From Chloroflexi bacterium OLB13 (GTDB taxonomy: Bacteria; Chloroflexota; Anaerolineae; Aggregatilineales; Phototrophicaceae), in NCBI GenBank assembly GCA_001567485.1, contig JZRA01000142.1:97849-161848 (forward strand): a stretch of 64,000 bases of DNA, read 5' to 3'. Position 1 is the first letter of the stretch; each line of letters begins with the position of its first letter. Positions 38,545 to 48,176 of this stretch are shown in pieces. The notes under the pieces are model-generated. The model was given only the letters and a program-made list of their open reading frames with translations. It did not search any database and was not told the origin of the DNA. The position numbers were made by a program, and so were the translations under genes.

Positions 38545-38679
38545 ATGCCGCAAACTGCCGAATATCTGTACTTGGGCGTGGCCGTCGTCGCGCTCGTCAT
38601 GGGCGGCCTCGTCGTCAGTATTTGGACACGGCTGCGCAGCGCCGAACACGCCCTGCACGAGCTGAACGCCGACCAGTAG
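38545..38679 (+). CDS. ccmD: CcmD-like small membrane protein
   Basis: A 44-residue frame, with GGAGG 8 bases before its ATG. It begins with a polar stretch (MPQTAEYLYLG), has one hydrophobic helix (VAVVALVMGGLVVSIW) and ends with a basic then helical tail (TRLRSAEHALHELNADQ). CcmD proteins are 40-70 residues with exactly this shape and always follow ccmC, binding haem-loaded CcmC-CcmE. Sequence similarity among CcmD proteins is weak, so the call depends on position, size and topology. Confidence 0.72.
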   Translation: MPQTAEYLYLGVAVVALVMGGLVVSIWTRLRSAEHALHELNADQ

Positions 38680-38704
38680 CCAGCCCGCCGCACCCTACGC
38701 AAAC

Positions 38705-38738
38705 GAAAAGGCGCCCCATAACCGGAGCGCCTTTTTCG
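38705..38738 (+). terminator. Rho-independent terminator after ccmCD
   Basis: The stem AAAGGCGC...GCGCCTTT (arms about 38707-38715 and 38727-38735) ends in TTTTT. It lies between the ccmC-ccmD operon and the convergent ilvD gene and may serve both strands, as an A run precedes it. Confidence 0.75.
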
Positions 38739-38823
38739 ATCTCACGTCCTCGTGCATCCGCAGACCCGTCGAGAGCGCCGGCTGATTCTCAGCGTCCTGC
38801 GCTCGGCGCGTTCTATCGCACTT

Positions 38824-40545
38824 CTAAGCGAACACGTTGGTCACTGCGCCGTCATCAGCTTGCAGCGCGGTGTTGGCGTACTTGCGCATCACGCCGCTGG
38901 CGTAGTGCGGTTTGGGCGCAACCCATGCCGCGCGCCGCGCTTCGAGTTCTTCCTCGCTGAGCAGCACGTTGAGGCTTCGGGTGGCGATATCGCACTCGAT
39001 GATGTCGCCCTCGCGCAGCAGGCCAATCGGCCCGCCGATCATCGCCTCCGGCGCGACATGGCCGATGCACATGCCTTTCGTCGCCCCGCTAAAGCGCCCG
39101 TCAGTGATGAGCAGCACGTCACGGCCGAGGTTCTGGCCGGTCAGCGCCGCGGTCACGCCAAGCATCTCGCGCATGCCGGGGCCACCGACAGGCCCTTCAT
39201 AGCGGATGATCACGACATCCCCCGCGACGATCCGGCCGTGCTGTACGGCGTCCATCGCGTCCTCTTCGCGGTCGAACACGCGCGCGGGCCCCTTGTGATA
39301 CGGCGGTTCGTCCCCCTTGCGCTTGATCACTGCGCCGCGCGGCGCGAGGTTGCCCTTGAGCACGACCAACCCGCCGCTGTCGTTGATCGGCGCGTCAAGC
39401 GGGGCGATCACGCGCTGACCGGGGGTTTCGCGCGCGGCCGCGGCCTCCTCCGTCAGCGTGCGGCCGGTCACGGTCATCACATCGCCGTGTAGGTATCCGC
39501 CCTCCAGCATACGCCGCGCGAACAAGCGGATCCCGCCGGCCTCGTGCAGATCGACCGCGGTGTATTTGCCGGTCGGTTTCATATCGACCAGCAGCGGTAC
39601 GTGACTGCTGATGTTCTCGATGTCGTCGAGCGTGAAGGGAATGCCGGCTTCGCGGGCGAAGGCGAGTGTGTGCAGGATGGCGTTGGTGCTGCCGCCGCTT
39701 CCGGCCGCGCCGACAATCGCGTTTTCGAGGCTCTTGCGCGTGATGAATTTCGACGGCCGCCAGTCACGCTCGATCAGGTCGAGGATCAGCTCGCCGACCC
39801 GCGCCGCCGCGCCCTTCTTCTCCTCGGACACGGTGACTTTGTCCGCGCCCACGGCCGGCACGTCGTTGACGCCCATCGGCGAGATACCCATGAGTTCAGC
39901 GACCATCGACATCGTGTTGGCAGTGAACTGTCCGCCGCATGCCCCCGGCCCCGGACAGGCTTCATTTTCGATAGCGGCGAATTCCTCACGGCTGATACGG
40001 TCAGCGGCATACGCGCCAATCGCCTCGAACACGTCTTGAACGGTCAGGTCGCGGCCGTTGTAGTGGCCGGGGGCGATGCTGCCGCCGTAGATCATCACGC
40101 TCGGCAGATCAAGCCGCAGCAGCGCCATGATCGTGCCGGGAATGGTCTTGTCGCACGACGAGATCGCGATCACGCCGTCGAAGTAGTTGGCGCGTGTCAC
40201 CAGCTCGATGCTGTCGGCCACCATTTCGCGGCTGATCAGGCTGGCCTTCATGCCTTCAGTACCCATCGTGATGCCGTCGCTGATGCTGATGGTGTTGAAC
40301 TCCAACGGCGTACCGCCCGCCCTGCGAATGCTCTCCTTGATGGAACTGCTGAGGATGCGCAGGTGGTTGTGATTGCAAGGGCCGATCTCCGTCCACGTGT
40401 TGGCGATGGCGATCAACGGCTTCTTGAGGTCGTCATCGGTCAGGCCGATGGCCTTGAGCATCGCGCGCGCGCCAGCGCGGTTGTCGCCTTCGACGAGCGT
40501 CCGGCTGCGGGCATTCAGTTGGGTTGTTACGTCTGAATTGGTCAT
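38824..40545 (-). CDS. ilvD: Dihydroxy-acid dehydratase
   Basis: A 573-residue IlvD. Fe-S cysteines are in [19 protein letters not shown] and [30 protein letters not shown] and the C-terminal [19 protein letters not shown] follow. It makes the 2-oxo acids of valine and isoleucine (and pantothenate) synthesis. The ATG at 40545 ([11 protein letters not shown]) is preferred to a TTG five codons upstream. Sugar-acid dehydratases share the fold, but the motif set and length fit IlvD best. It stands alone, away from other ilv genes. Confidence 0.9.
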   Translation of the reverse strand: MTNSDVTTQLNARSRTLVEGDNRAGARAMLKAIGLTDDDLKKPLIAIANTWTEIGPCNHNHLRILSSSIKESIRRAGGTPLEFNTISISDGITMGTEGMKASLISREMVADSIELVTRANYFDGVIAISSCDKTIPGTIMALLRLDLPSVMIYGGSIAPGHYNGRDLTVQDVFEAIGAYAADRISREEFAAIENEACPGPGACGGQFTANTMSMVAELMGISPMGVNDVPAVGADKVTVSEEKKGAAARVGELILDLIERDWRPSKFITRKSLENAIVGAAGSGGSTNAILHTLAFAREAGIPFTLDDIENISSHVPLLVDMKPTGKYTAVDLHEAGGIRLFARRMLEGGYLHGDVMTVTGRTLTEEAAAARETPGQRVIAPLDAPINDSGGLVVLKGNLAPRGAVIKRKGDEPPYHKGPARVFDREEDAMDAVQHGRIVAGDVVIIRYEGPVGGPGMREMLGVTAALTGQNLGRDVLLITDGRFSGATKGMCIGHVAPEAMIGGPIGLLREGDIIECDIATRSLNVLLSEEELEARRAAWVAPKPHYASGVMRKYANTALQADDGAVTNVFA

Positions 40546-40599
40546 AAGGTGGATTCCCAAGTGCTGATGTGCGCGTACCAGTATAGCGCGGCCAACCGC

Positions 40600-41391
40600 C
40601 TAAGGCGTTAGAACCACCCAGCGGTATCCGGCGCCGTCTGGCACAACAAAGCCAACACCGGGAAACGCGAAGTGATACCCGAATACGCGCCGGTTCTCCG
40701 TGACCGCTTTTTCAAGCAGCGCGCGCCGTGTCGCAGACGCCGCCGCCGGGTCGGCATCGAGACGAAACGCCCAGTCCAGCCGTGTTAGCGAGACCACGTT
40801 GTTGTTGGCCGCGTCCATCAGCATCAGCAGCGACTCGCCGTCGTTCTCAAGCAAGAACGCCGTGTGGCCCGGCGTGTGGCCGAACGCCGGTATCGCCGTG
40901 ATCCCCGGCAGCCATTCGCCGCTGTCCGGCATGACCCGCAGGAGGTCGGCCTGCGCATACGGCATCAGCCGGGAGAGCGCCGCGGCCTGCACGTCGAACT
41001 CGGTTTGGCCGATCATCACGGCGGCGTTCGGAAAGGCGGCGGTTACGTCGTCCGACAGCCCGCCGACGTGATCCATGTGGCTGTGCGAGATCAGAATATC
41101 GGTAACGCTTGCCGGGTCGACTTCCAGCAGCCTAAGCGTCGGCAGCAGACGGGCCTCGTCACCGCCGACGCCGGTGTCGATCAAGACTCTGCGCTCGCCG
41201 GTCTCGATGAACACGATATTGATAGCCCACTTGAAGACAGCGCGATTCAAGCCGTTGGCCGTCAACACGGCGTCCAGCGCCTCAGCCGTGGCGTTCGCCG
41301 CAAAATTCGCCGGATCCCCTTGCGTATACTGATCTTGAATGATGGTCAGCGCCCAGCTGCCCAGCGCCATTTTGTAGAACGATCCTGTCAC
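40600..41391 (-). CDS. MBL-fold metallo-hydrolase
   Basis: A 263-residue metallo-beta-lactamase-fold protein. The dinuclear metal motif is ILISHSHMDHVGGLSDD, and further ligands are in AIPAFGHTPGHTAFLL, LMLMDAANN and FGYHFAFPG. The GTG start at 41391 is supported by GGGGAGGA seven bases away; the ATG at residue 8 has no site. The group includes lactonases and esterases; the substrate is not predictable. It is divergent from the DUF3048 gene. Confidence 0.82.
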   Translation of the reverse strand: MTGSFYKMALGSWALTIIQDQYTQGDPANFAANATAEALDAVLTANGLNRAVFKWAINIVFIETGERRVLIDTGVGGDEARLLPTLRLLEVDPASVTDILISHSHMDHVGGLSDDVTAAFPNAAVMIGQTEFDVQAAALSRLMPYAQADLLRVMPDSGEWLPGITAIPAFGHTPGHTAFLLENDGESLLMLMDAANNNVVSLTRLDWAFRLDADPAAASATRRALLEKAVTENRRVFGYHFAFPGVGFVVPDGAGYRWVVLTP

Positions 41392-41641
41392 GTCACATTC
41401 CTCCCCGGGGTTGTGTGGGCGGGACTATACCATACTCGTCCACCCCGGCTGTCTCATAAACGAGGTCAGGCTCGACAGATTAAGCGGCTGTCCCGGCCCG
41501 CGCTCGCACGCGTGGAATCACGACACCATACGTTCACAACGTCCGCCGCTTGCTCTACGCCAATCGACCGCGCCCTAGCCCGGTTCCCGGCCCACTCGTA
41601 TACTGTCCTGCGGCTTGACCACTAGAGGGACGTCCTCGCTT

Positions 41642-42922
41642 ATGACCCGATTCTTCCGCATCGCGCCGCTTGTATTGGCCGGATTCGCCATCAGCGTGTT
41701 GATGAGCGCGCCGACGGAGGCGCAGCTTTTCAACACCAACACGCCTAATCCGGAACCGATCCTGTTCATCACGAACACCCCGCCGGGGCCGACGCGCACG
41801 CCGACTCCGCTGCCGACGGAAACGTTCACGCCGACCAGCACGCCTACGACCACCCCGACGCCGACACCGACGCCCATCGGCCCGTTCTCGTACCCGGAGG
41901 GCATCAACCCGCTGACCGGGCAGCTGTATCCGAACGAGGAAGCGCGCAATCGGCGCAACCTGATCGTCAAGATCAGCAATTTCCCGCCCATCGTGCGCCC
42001 GCAGACCAACGTCAACATGGCCGACGTAGTGTATGAGGTCGAGGCGGAAGGGGGCGTGACGCGCTTTGCGGCCATCTACCGCAGCCAGCTTCCCGATCTG
42101 GTCGGGTCAGTGCGCTCGGCGCGCCTGCTCGATCTCGAACTGGTGCCGATGTATCAAGCCCTGTTGGCGTACTCCGGCACCTCCGAGCCGATCCAGCGGC
42201 TGATCCTGTCGTCGCCATATGTCTATCAAACGTTCTCGCCGCTCAAGGGCGACAACGAGGACGCCGGGTTCATTCGCATCCCGCAGGAAGGCAAGGCGTT
42301 CGAGCATACGCTGTTCCTTGAGCCGGCCAAGCTGATGGAGAAGGCGACCAAACGCGGCGTCAATACGCCCTACCGTGCGTTCGGCTTTGCGTTCAGCGAC
42401 ATTATCGACGCGGGCGGCCAGCCGGCGCTCGACATCCAAGTCGACTGGTACGGCCAGATCGACGCCCGCTGGCAGTACGACCCGGCGACGGGCCGCTACG
42501 TGCGCTTCACCGACGGCGTGCCGCACACCGACGCCGCCACCGGCGAGCAGCTGTGGGCCGACAACCTCGTCGTCGTCGAGGCGCCGCACAACCGCCGCCC
42601 TGACCTGTTCCCGGAAGGGTCGAACTACGAGTCGCTGGAGATCGCGCTGTGGGATCAGGGCCGCGCATACGTGATCCGTGACGGCCAGTACTTTCAGGGC
42701 TTCTGGCGCCGCCGTGACCGCGAACCCGGCAGCGCGCTCCAGTTGATCTACGGCGACAACACGCCGATCATGCTCAAGCCCGGACGCACATGGGTGAGCG
42801 TCGTGCGGTTCCTCGGCGACTCGGTCATCACCGACCAGTACGCCGATATGGCCGCGACCGCCACACAGGTCGCCTCGCAGGAGACGCCCACGCCCGACCC
42901 GGCCGCGAACACCGGCGACTAA
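41642..42922 (+). CDS. DUF3048 (YerB-like) secreted protein
   Basis: A 426-residue exported protein. The signal peptide is MTRFFRIAPLVLAGFAISVL plus MSAPTEA, followed by a Thr/Pro linker of about 30 residues (TPTPLPTETFTPTSTPTT) typical of Chloroflexota surface proteins. The DUF3048 body shows NLIVKISNFPPIVRPQTNVN, then VVYEVEAEGGVTRFAAIYRS and SARLLDLELVPMY, and a second part with NYESLEIALWDQGRAY and LKPGRTWVSVV. The role of the family is unknown, with likely attachment to the envelope. A -10-like TATACT lies at 41599-41604. Confidence 0.8.
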   Translation: MTRFFRIAPLVLAGFAISVLMSAPTEAQLFNTNTPNPEPILFITNTPPGPTRTPTPLPTETFTPTSTPTTTPTPTPTPIGPFSYPEGINPLTGQLYPNEEARNRRNLIVKISNFPPIVRPQTNVNMADVVYEVEAEGGVTRFAAIYRSQLPDLVGSVRSARLLDLELVPMYQALLAYSGTSEPIQRLILSSPYVYQTFSPLKGDNEDAGFIRIPQEGKAFEHTLFLEPAKLMEKATKRGVNTPYRAFGFAFSDIIDAGGQPALDIQVDWYGQIDARWQYDPATGRYVRFTDGVPHTDAATGEQLWADNLVVVEAPHNRRPDLFPEGSNYESLEIALWDQGRAYVIRDGQYFQGFWRRRDREPGSALQLIYGDNTPIMLKPGRTWVSVVRFLGDSVITDQYADMAATATQVASQETPTPDPAANTGD

Positions 42923-42963
42923 GCAAGACACCGCAAGCTCAGCGAAACGCTACGAACGAACAG

Positions 42964-42993
42964 CGCGCCGGCGGCACGATCCCCGGCGCGTTT
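42964..42993 (+). terminator. GC-rich hairpin after the DUF3048 gene
   Basis: Stem CGCGCCGG (42964-42971) pairs with CCGGCGCG (42983-42990) and is followed by TTT, 42 bases after the stop. The T run is short, so efficiency is uncertain. Confidence 0.5.
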
Positions 42994-43167
42994 GTGTATG
43001 CCGCCGCGAAACAAACGGCGATCGGTCGACTCTCCGAAACACCGCTGTACACCGTGCCAAACCGGCCGCGTCCGGACAAGCTCAGCCTCAAGCTGCGTGT
43101 TCTGCGCGTCTAACGCCGGTCGGTCGGGTTATAATGGGTGGATGGTTGACGTACTGATCGTACACTT

Positions 43168-44108
43168 ATGAGTCAGCGCGAAATCGAAACCCATGCAGTC
43201 GGATTGATCGATCTCCCCGTCGTACGGCGGTTGATCGAGTCGTGCGTGTGCTTGGATAACGAGGCCCACTTCACCACCGAGGTCGGCAGCAGCAGCCTGA
43301 CGGGAATACTGCTGCGTCGCGCGGCGTCTCGACATTGATCGCGCGCGGGCCACAGGCTCCGGTCATCGGCCAAATCAAAGTGCGCGACGACGAGCCGAAC
43401 GCGCACGTCATCTACGTCGCGCCGGAGCCTGAACCTGCGGTCGACGATACGGCGTGGCTGCACGTATTGGACGCCTTAACCCGCGAGGCCGGCAAAATGC
43501 GCGCGCATACGCTGGTCGCGGAAGTCGCCGAAGACAGCGCGATGTTCGAAGTGCTGCGCACGGCAGGGTTTTCGGTCTACACCCGTCAGCAGCTGTGGCA
43601 GCGCCGCGGCATGTACGCGCCGATGCCGAGCCGTTTCCAACTGACCGAAGAGACGCAGAATGACATCATCGGCGTGCAGGGGTTGATCGCACAGTGCGTG
43701 CCGCCGCTGCTGCAGCCCGTTGCCATGCCGCCCAGCGATATGCCGCGTTTGGTGTATCACAAGGACGGGTGCGTTGCGGGTTACGTGGCGTATTCCACCG
43801 GACGGCGCGGAATCTATGTCTTGAGCTATCTGCACCCCGACACCCTGCCGGACGCTGCCCATATCCTCGACGCCGCGCTGCAGATGATCGGCCCGGCCGT
43901 CAAGACGCCGATCACGTTCTGCGTGCGGCGCTATCAGGACTGGATGGGCGGCGCGATGGAACGACTGGGCTTCGTGCCGGGGGAACAGCAGGCGTTGATG
44001 GTCAAGCATCTCACGGCCGGCGTGCGCACTGCCCCGTTCGAGGCGCTGGTGGAGAAGCTGGATCGCGTCAAGGCGCGGCCCAACCACAGCCATCAGGCCC
44101 GGCTGTGA
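43168..44108 (+). pseudogene. GNAT-like acetyltransferase-fold protein, one frameshift
   Basis: Two frames make one protein of about 313 residues. The first starts MSQREIETHAVGLIDLPVVR and runs to TEVGSSSLTGILLRR; near 43323 the frame moves by -1 and reads on as GVSTLIARGPQAPVIGQIK. Adding one G to GG at 43323-43324 gives an uninterrupted sequence, and the total plus one base divides by three. The pattern LVAEVAEDSAMFEVLRTAGF followed by YTRQQLWQRR is that of GNAT acyltransferases, and the second half repeats the shape less clearly. Substrate unknown. The gene lies before the AAA-R3H gene in the same direction. Confidence 0.6.
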
Positions 44109-44144
44109 CCGCCCTACGGCTTCCGGGTGAGATTTCCCCAATGG

Positions 44145-44172
44145 TTGACGTAAACCGATACTACGCTAGACT
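44145..44172 (+). promoter_or_regulatory. Candidate promoter for the AAA-R3H gene
   Basis: TTGACG (44145-44150), a 16-base spacer and TAGACT (44167-44172) lie 120 bases before the start. A second -10-like TATACT occurs at 44195-44200. Confidence 0.4.
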
Positions 44173-44291
44173 CTAGATAGCGTAATAACACTGCTATACT
44201 GATTATGCTGGGTTGCGCTGCTGCTGGACCAGCAGTGCATCGCACTGGGCCGAAAACGGGTGGGCTCATATCCCGGAGTGCAGAACCCTAC

Positions 44292-45940
44292 ATGGAAAAA
44301 CGGATAACCGACAATATCGAAGAACTCAAGCGTGTTCTCCCCGACCGGATCAATACTGCGCTCGACAACTTAGGCAACACGGACAGCCTCCTTGAGGTTG
44401 TGCTCGACCTCGGACGTGCGCCGACAGCACGGTTCACCGACCGCGAAGTTGTCCTCTCAGACGAAGAGATCACCCACGACGAACTCGACTCGATCGTGCA
44501 GAACATCGGGCAGTTCGACGCGGACAACCGCGCCGGTATGGAGCGCACGCTGCACCGCATCTCTGCGATCCGCAACCGCAAGGGGCAGATCGTCGGCTTG
44601 ACGTGCCGCGTCGGGCGTGCGGTGTATGGAACCATCGACATCGTGCACGATCTCATTGTGACCGGCAAGAGCATCCTGCTGCTCGGGCCGCCGGGCGTCG
44701 GCAAGACGACCCTGCTGCGCGAAGCAGCGCGTGTGCTGGCCGAGACGAAGCGCGTCGTCATCGTCGATACCTCCAACGAGATCGGCGGCGATGGCGACGT
44801 GCCGCACCCGGCCGTCGGACGCGCGCGCCGCATGCAGGTCAGCCGTCCGGAGCGCCAACACGAGGTGATGATCGAAGCGGTCGAGAACCATAACCCGGAA
44901 GTGATCGTCATCGACGAGATCGGCCGTGAGCTGGAGGCGATGGCCGCGCGCACGATTGCCGAGCGCGGCGTGCAGTTGATCGGCACGGCGCACGGCAACG
45001 CGCTGGACAACCTGATGCTCAATCCGACGCTGTCCGACCTCGTCGGCGGCATCGAGTCGGTCACACTGTCTGACGATGAAGCGCGCCGCCGCGGCACCCA
45101 GAAGACCGTGCTGGAACGCCGTGCCCCGCCGACCTTCGAGGTGCTGGTCGAGATCAAGACCCGCGACGAGATGGTCGTGCATGAGGATGTCGCTACGGCA
45201 GTCGACACGATCCTGCGCGGGCGCGCGCCGCAGATTCAAGTGCGCACGCGGCTTGCGGACGGCACGATGGACATCGCCGTTAAGCAGATGCCGATGGACG
45301 AACGGAATCAGGCGCAGGGGTTCGGGCGCAGCAACGGCCGGCACGGGCCGGAGGCCGACGCGCCGCCGGTTTCTCGTCGCGGCACACGGTCGGCGATGGA
45401 ACATCAACGCCCGGCGGCCGCCATGGTCGAGGCGCCGCCTGTGCTGCAGCGGCCGGTCAGCGGCGGCCTGCGCGGCGAGCCGAAGGCTATGAAGATCCAC
45501 GCCTACGGCGTCGCGCGCAACCGGCTGATGCAAGCCGCCAAGCGCCTGCACGTCTCGCTCGAAGTAACCGACGAAGTCGGGCGTGCTGACGCCGTGATGA
45601 CGCTCAAGACGCTTTACCGGCGGCGGCCTAAGCTGATCGTGGACGCCGAACGACGCGGGATGCCGATCTACGTGCTGCGGGCCAACACCGTCAGCCAGAT
45701 CGAGGACACGCTGATTGACATGTTCGGGCTTGAGGTGTCCGCGGCCGACCCTTTTGGGATCGCCCTGCAGGAGGCTGAGTCGGCGATCTTTCAGGTGCGC
45801 GCCGGCGCGCCATTCGTCGATCTTTCTCCGCAGGCGCGGTCGTCAGACGCCACCAGCATCAACTGGCGCGCAAGGCCGAGCTGGAATCACGCAGCTTCGG
45901 TGAAGAGCCGAACCGGCATGTGCGCATCATCCGTGGCTAA
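44292..45940 (+). pseudogene. AAA ATPase with C-terminal R3H domain (Ycf45/SpoIIIAA-like), one frameshift
   Basis: A P-loop ATPase of about 549 residues once a frameshift is repaired. ATG at 44292 (MEKRITDNIEELKRVLP) starts an N-terminal helical region; Walker A is GPPGVGKTT with K138; NPEVIVIDEIGRELEA is Walker B and GTAHGNALDNLMLNPTLSDL follows. A linker of low complexity leads to a domain with KTLYRRRPKLIVDAERRGM. Near 45833 the frame moves by -1; in the repaired frame the end is VVRRHQHQLARKAELESRSF then GEEPNRHVRIIRG, an R3H single-stranded nucleic-acid motif, with TAA at 45938-45940. Unrepaired, the R3H part is replaced by junk. Similar proteins occur in cyanobacteria, plastids and Firmicutes; their role is unclear. 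Confidence 0.8.
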
Positions 45941-45962
45941 CGCCCGAATTTTGTAATGAACT

Positions 45963-45988
45963 AGGGACACGCGCTGTGTCCCTTTTTC
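45963..45988 (+). terminator. Rho-independent terminator
   Basis: AGGGACAC / GTGTCCCT form an 8-bp stem with a 5-base loop (45963-45983), followed by TTTTC. It lies 22 bases after the repaired stop of the AAA-R3H gene, which supports that stop. Confidence 0.85.
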
Positions 45989-46005
45989 GTTTCACCGTCC
46001 GGAGG

Positions 46006-46434
46006 TCAGCGCCGTTCGTTCGGCAGTTCGCGGATGCGCAGGAAGATCTCGACGCCGACGAACGCCAGCGCGAGCAGGATAATGATCGACATATTGAGCA
46101 CGCGCGGAATCTGAAGCCACGCGCAGATCGTGGCATACACGCCGAACCACACGCTCTGGCGCAGGATGACGCCGCTGGGTGGCAGATCGCGCGTCATCGG
46201 CGTCAGGCGCACGTTGACATACCGGACAAACGGCAGCACCGTACAGCTCACCGCGACACTGAGTAACGCAAAGAACAGCCATAACTGCCCACCGATCCGC
46301 GGCGGCTGGGTCAGAATCAGCGCGGCTAGCCCGGCCCACGCCAGCAGTCCGAGGATGAGCGCCGTCACCAACATACCGAGATGATCGGGCGGAATCCGTT
46401 CGGTCAAAGATGGCTCGGAAGGCAGTCGGCTCAT
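46006..46434 (-). CDS. Four-helix membrane protein of unknown function
   Basis: A 142-residue protein with four hydrophobic segments (about 21-42, 49-70, 91-105 and 113-130). The loop between helices 2 and 3 has RYVNVRLTPMTRDLPPSGV, and RQSVWFGVYATICAWLQIPR follows. I do not recognise the family. It is convergent with the AAA-R3H gene and divergent from the LCCL protein. Confidence 0.6.
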   Translation of the reverse strand: MSRLPSEPSLTERIPPDHLGMLVTALILGLLAWAGLAALILTQPPRIGGQLWLFFALLSVAVSCTVLPFVRYVNVRLTPMTRDLPPSGVILRQSVWFGVYATICAWLQIPRVLNMSIIILLALAFVGVEIFLRIRELPNERR

Positions 46435-46484
46435 GACACGGAGTATAGCATCTCATCATGGGGTAATCAGTGGCTGGCATGAGC

Positions 46485-46513
46485 TTGCCAGCGCACCTAA
46501 TCTAACATATCCT
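46485..46513 (+). promoter_or_regulatory. Candidate promoter for the LCCL-domain gene
   Basis: TTGCCA (46485-46490), a 17-base spacer and TATCCT (46508-46513) lie 50 bases before the start codon. Confidence 0.4.
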
Positions 46514-46563
46514 GCAAAGCAGCACTCGTTATCTTCGCGTCACACTACAGGAGAAACATCATC

Positions 46564-47955
46564 ATGGCGTTGAAGCGAATCACTGTGCTCTTGCTTGTAA
46601 TGCTCGTTGGTATGACCGTCTCGGCACAGGAACTCACCGAGACGTTCACAACATCGGATGGATCACTCACGTTCAGTTATCCCGCCGGTTTCCAAGTCCA
46701 AGAGATGATGCCCGGCGTGGCTGGCGTGGCTGACGCCGACGAGACGGTCGCCGTCTTCATGTTCAACGGGCTGATGTTTAGCGATTTCGACCTGACGGGC
46801 ACGATTGATCCCCTTGAACTGTTCACAAGCATCGGACTAAGCAGCGAAGAAATCGGCGAACCGGAGCCGATCACACTGAACATCGGCAGCGGTACCCTCA
46901 CCAGCGTTGTGATGGAGGATATTGGCAACGGGCTGGTCGCGATCATCGAGACCGAAGCTGGCCCATTGATCGGTTTGATTGCGGAGAGGTCGGGTGAGGT
47001 CTCGGCGGAGAATCGGGAACTGGGATTCGCGATTCTCGATACGGTAGTCATGTCCGAGCCGACCGTGGAGATTCCTGAGGACATCGAAACCGACGAATGT
47101 GCCATCCCCGTCGCGGATATGCCGGAAGGCATCGTGCAGTTTTGCGGCGGTGTCGAGCTGACGCTGCCGGAAGGCTGGTTCGCGTCCAGCGGCTATGAGA
47201 CCGTCACCAACTTCGCCGGCATTCAGACTGAGGATTTCTCGGTCAGCGCGACGATCGGCGTTGACGAAGTCACGGAATACTACAATCCTGAGACCTACTT
47301 TACGGATGTCGTATCGTACCTAGCCGAAGCAGCCGGCCACGAGGATTATGATCCGGCCGAGCATGTCGTCACGCTCGTGGACGACGACACGCGCACCATT
47401 CAGGTCTACGACCCGACTCAGTACGTCGAACTGGAAGAGGGCGCCGTCGCGCAGGTCGTCGGCGTGGTCACGCTCAATCGCGATCTGTTCGTTATCGTCA
47501 CCTTCACATGGGTGCCGTCTTCTGTCGAGATGGACGTTCAGCCCATCATCGACCAAGTCCTACAGTCGGTCACGCTTAACGACACTTATACCGGTGAGCC
47601 GGCGTATATCGTCGTGGATGGCGAAATGGTGTTCGTCTACGATCTGACATGGACGGACAGCACGTATCTCTTCGCGTTTTCAGAACAGACCTCGTATATC
47701 GTGAACTGCCCGGCCGAGGGCGTCGACCTGTCGTCCGGCACAGTGTGGGGCACGGACATCTATACCGACGACTCCGCGGTTTGCGTGGCGGCCGTTCATG
47801 CCGGTGCGATCACAACCGACGGCGGCGTGATCCGCGTCACGATGCTGGAAGGTCAGGAGAGCTACACCGGCAGCGAGCGCAACGGCGTCACTACGCAGGA
47901 CTACGATTCTTGGGGCGGCAGCTTCAGCGTCGAGCCGTTCACACAGCCCGAATAG
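46564..47955 (+). CDS. Secreted protein with C-terminal LCCL domain
   Basis: A 463-residue exported protein with a clear ribosome site (AGGAGAAAC) and signal peptide MALKRITVLLLVMLVGMTVSA. Two similar domains follow, each beginning with a predicted hydrophobic-binding strand pattern (DGSLTFSYPAGF and GGVELTLPEGWF), like PsbP-type or DUF1795 folds. The last 82 residues match an LCCL domain: C382 in VNCPAEG, VWGTDIYTDDSAVCVAAVHAG (shown as GTDIYTDDSAVC and AAVHAGAI) with C407, then GGVIRVTMLEG and YTGSERNGVTTQDY. LCCL domains are best known in eukaryotic extracellular proteins such as cochlin. Likely cell-surface or released; function unknown. Confidence 0.75.
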   Translation: MALKRITVLLLVMLVGMTVSAQELTETFTTSDGSLTFSYPAGFQVQEMMPGVAGVADADETVAVFMFNGLMFSDFDLTGTIDPLELFTSIGLSSEEIGEPEPITLNIGSGTLTSVVMEDIGNGLVAIIETEAGPLIGLIAERSGEVSAENRELGFAILDTVVMSEPTVEIPEDIETDECAIPVADMPEGIVQFCGGVELTLPEGWFASSGYETVTNFAGIQTEDFSVSATIGVDEVTEYYNPETYFTDVVSYLAEAAGHEDYDPAEHVVTLVDDDTRTIQVYDPTQYVELEEGAVAQVVGVVTLNRDLFVIVTFTWVPSSVEMDVQPIIDQVLQSVTLNDTYTGEPAYIVVDGEMVFVYDLTWTDSTYLFAFSEQTSYIVNCPAEGVDLSSGTVWGTDIYTDDSAVCVAAVHAGAITTDGGVIRVTMLEGQESYTGSERNGVTTQDYDSWGGSFSVEPFTQPE

Positions 47956-47990
47956 TGGGCGTCTGAATCAGGCCAGTGCCATGTTTGGAA

Positions 47991-48020
47991 GTGGGGGCGT
48001 CATGTACGCCCCCATTTTTC
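47991..48020 (+). terminator. Rho-independent terminator after the LCCL gene
   Basis: The stem TGGGGGCGT / ACGCCCCCA (9 bp, 5-base loop) is followed by TTTTTC, 37 bases after the stop. Confidence 0.88.
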
Positions 48021-48093
48021 TAAACCAGTGTTCGTAAGTCGAGAGATTCGGTCGCCTATCTTGCAGCGTTAGTCGAGTTATACGGTGCGGTGT

Positions 48094-48168
48094 TTTCTCA
48101 TCACTCGTCACTCATCACTTTCAACTTCGTGTTTAGGCGAGTAGTTGAAAGCGCCCGGTGATGAGAAA
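48094..48168. repeat. Nested inverted repeat, MITE-like, next to a truncated gene
   Basis: Outer arms TTTCTCATCAC (48094-48104) and GTGATGAGAAA (48158-48168) and inner arms CTTTCAACT (48118-48126) and AGTTGAAAG (48143-48151) give a 75-base element that can fold on itself. A partial copy lies at 22904-22942. No protein is encoded. The right end lies 8 bases before a truncated acetyltransferase, suggesting that insertion broke that gene. Confidence 0.6.
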
Positions 48169-48176
48169 GTGTCACA

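Noticed and set aside
41790..41880. Repetitive ACGCCGAC-type tract that could be taken for a small repeat array
   Set aside because: It encodes the Thr/Pro linker of the DUF3048 protein; no spacers, so not CRISPR.
43142..43153. Shared ATGGTTGACGTA before the GNAT-like gene and at 44141 before the AAA-R3H gene
   Set aside because: Only the second copy has a -10 at proper distance; the match may be chance, so I do not claim a common operator.
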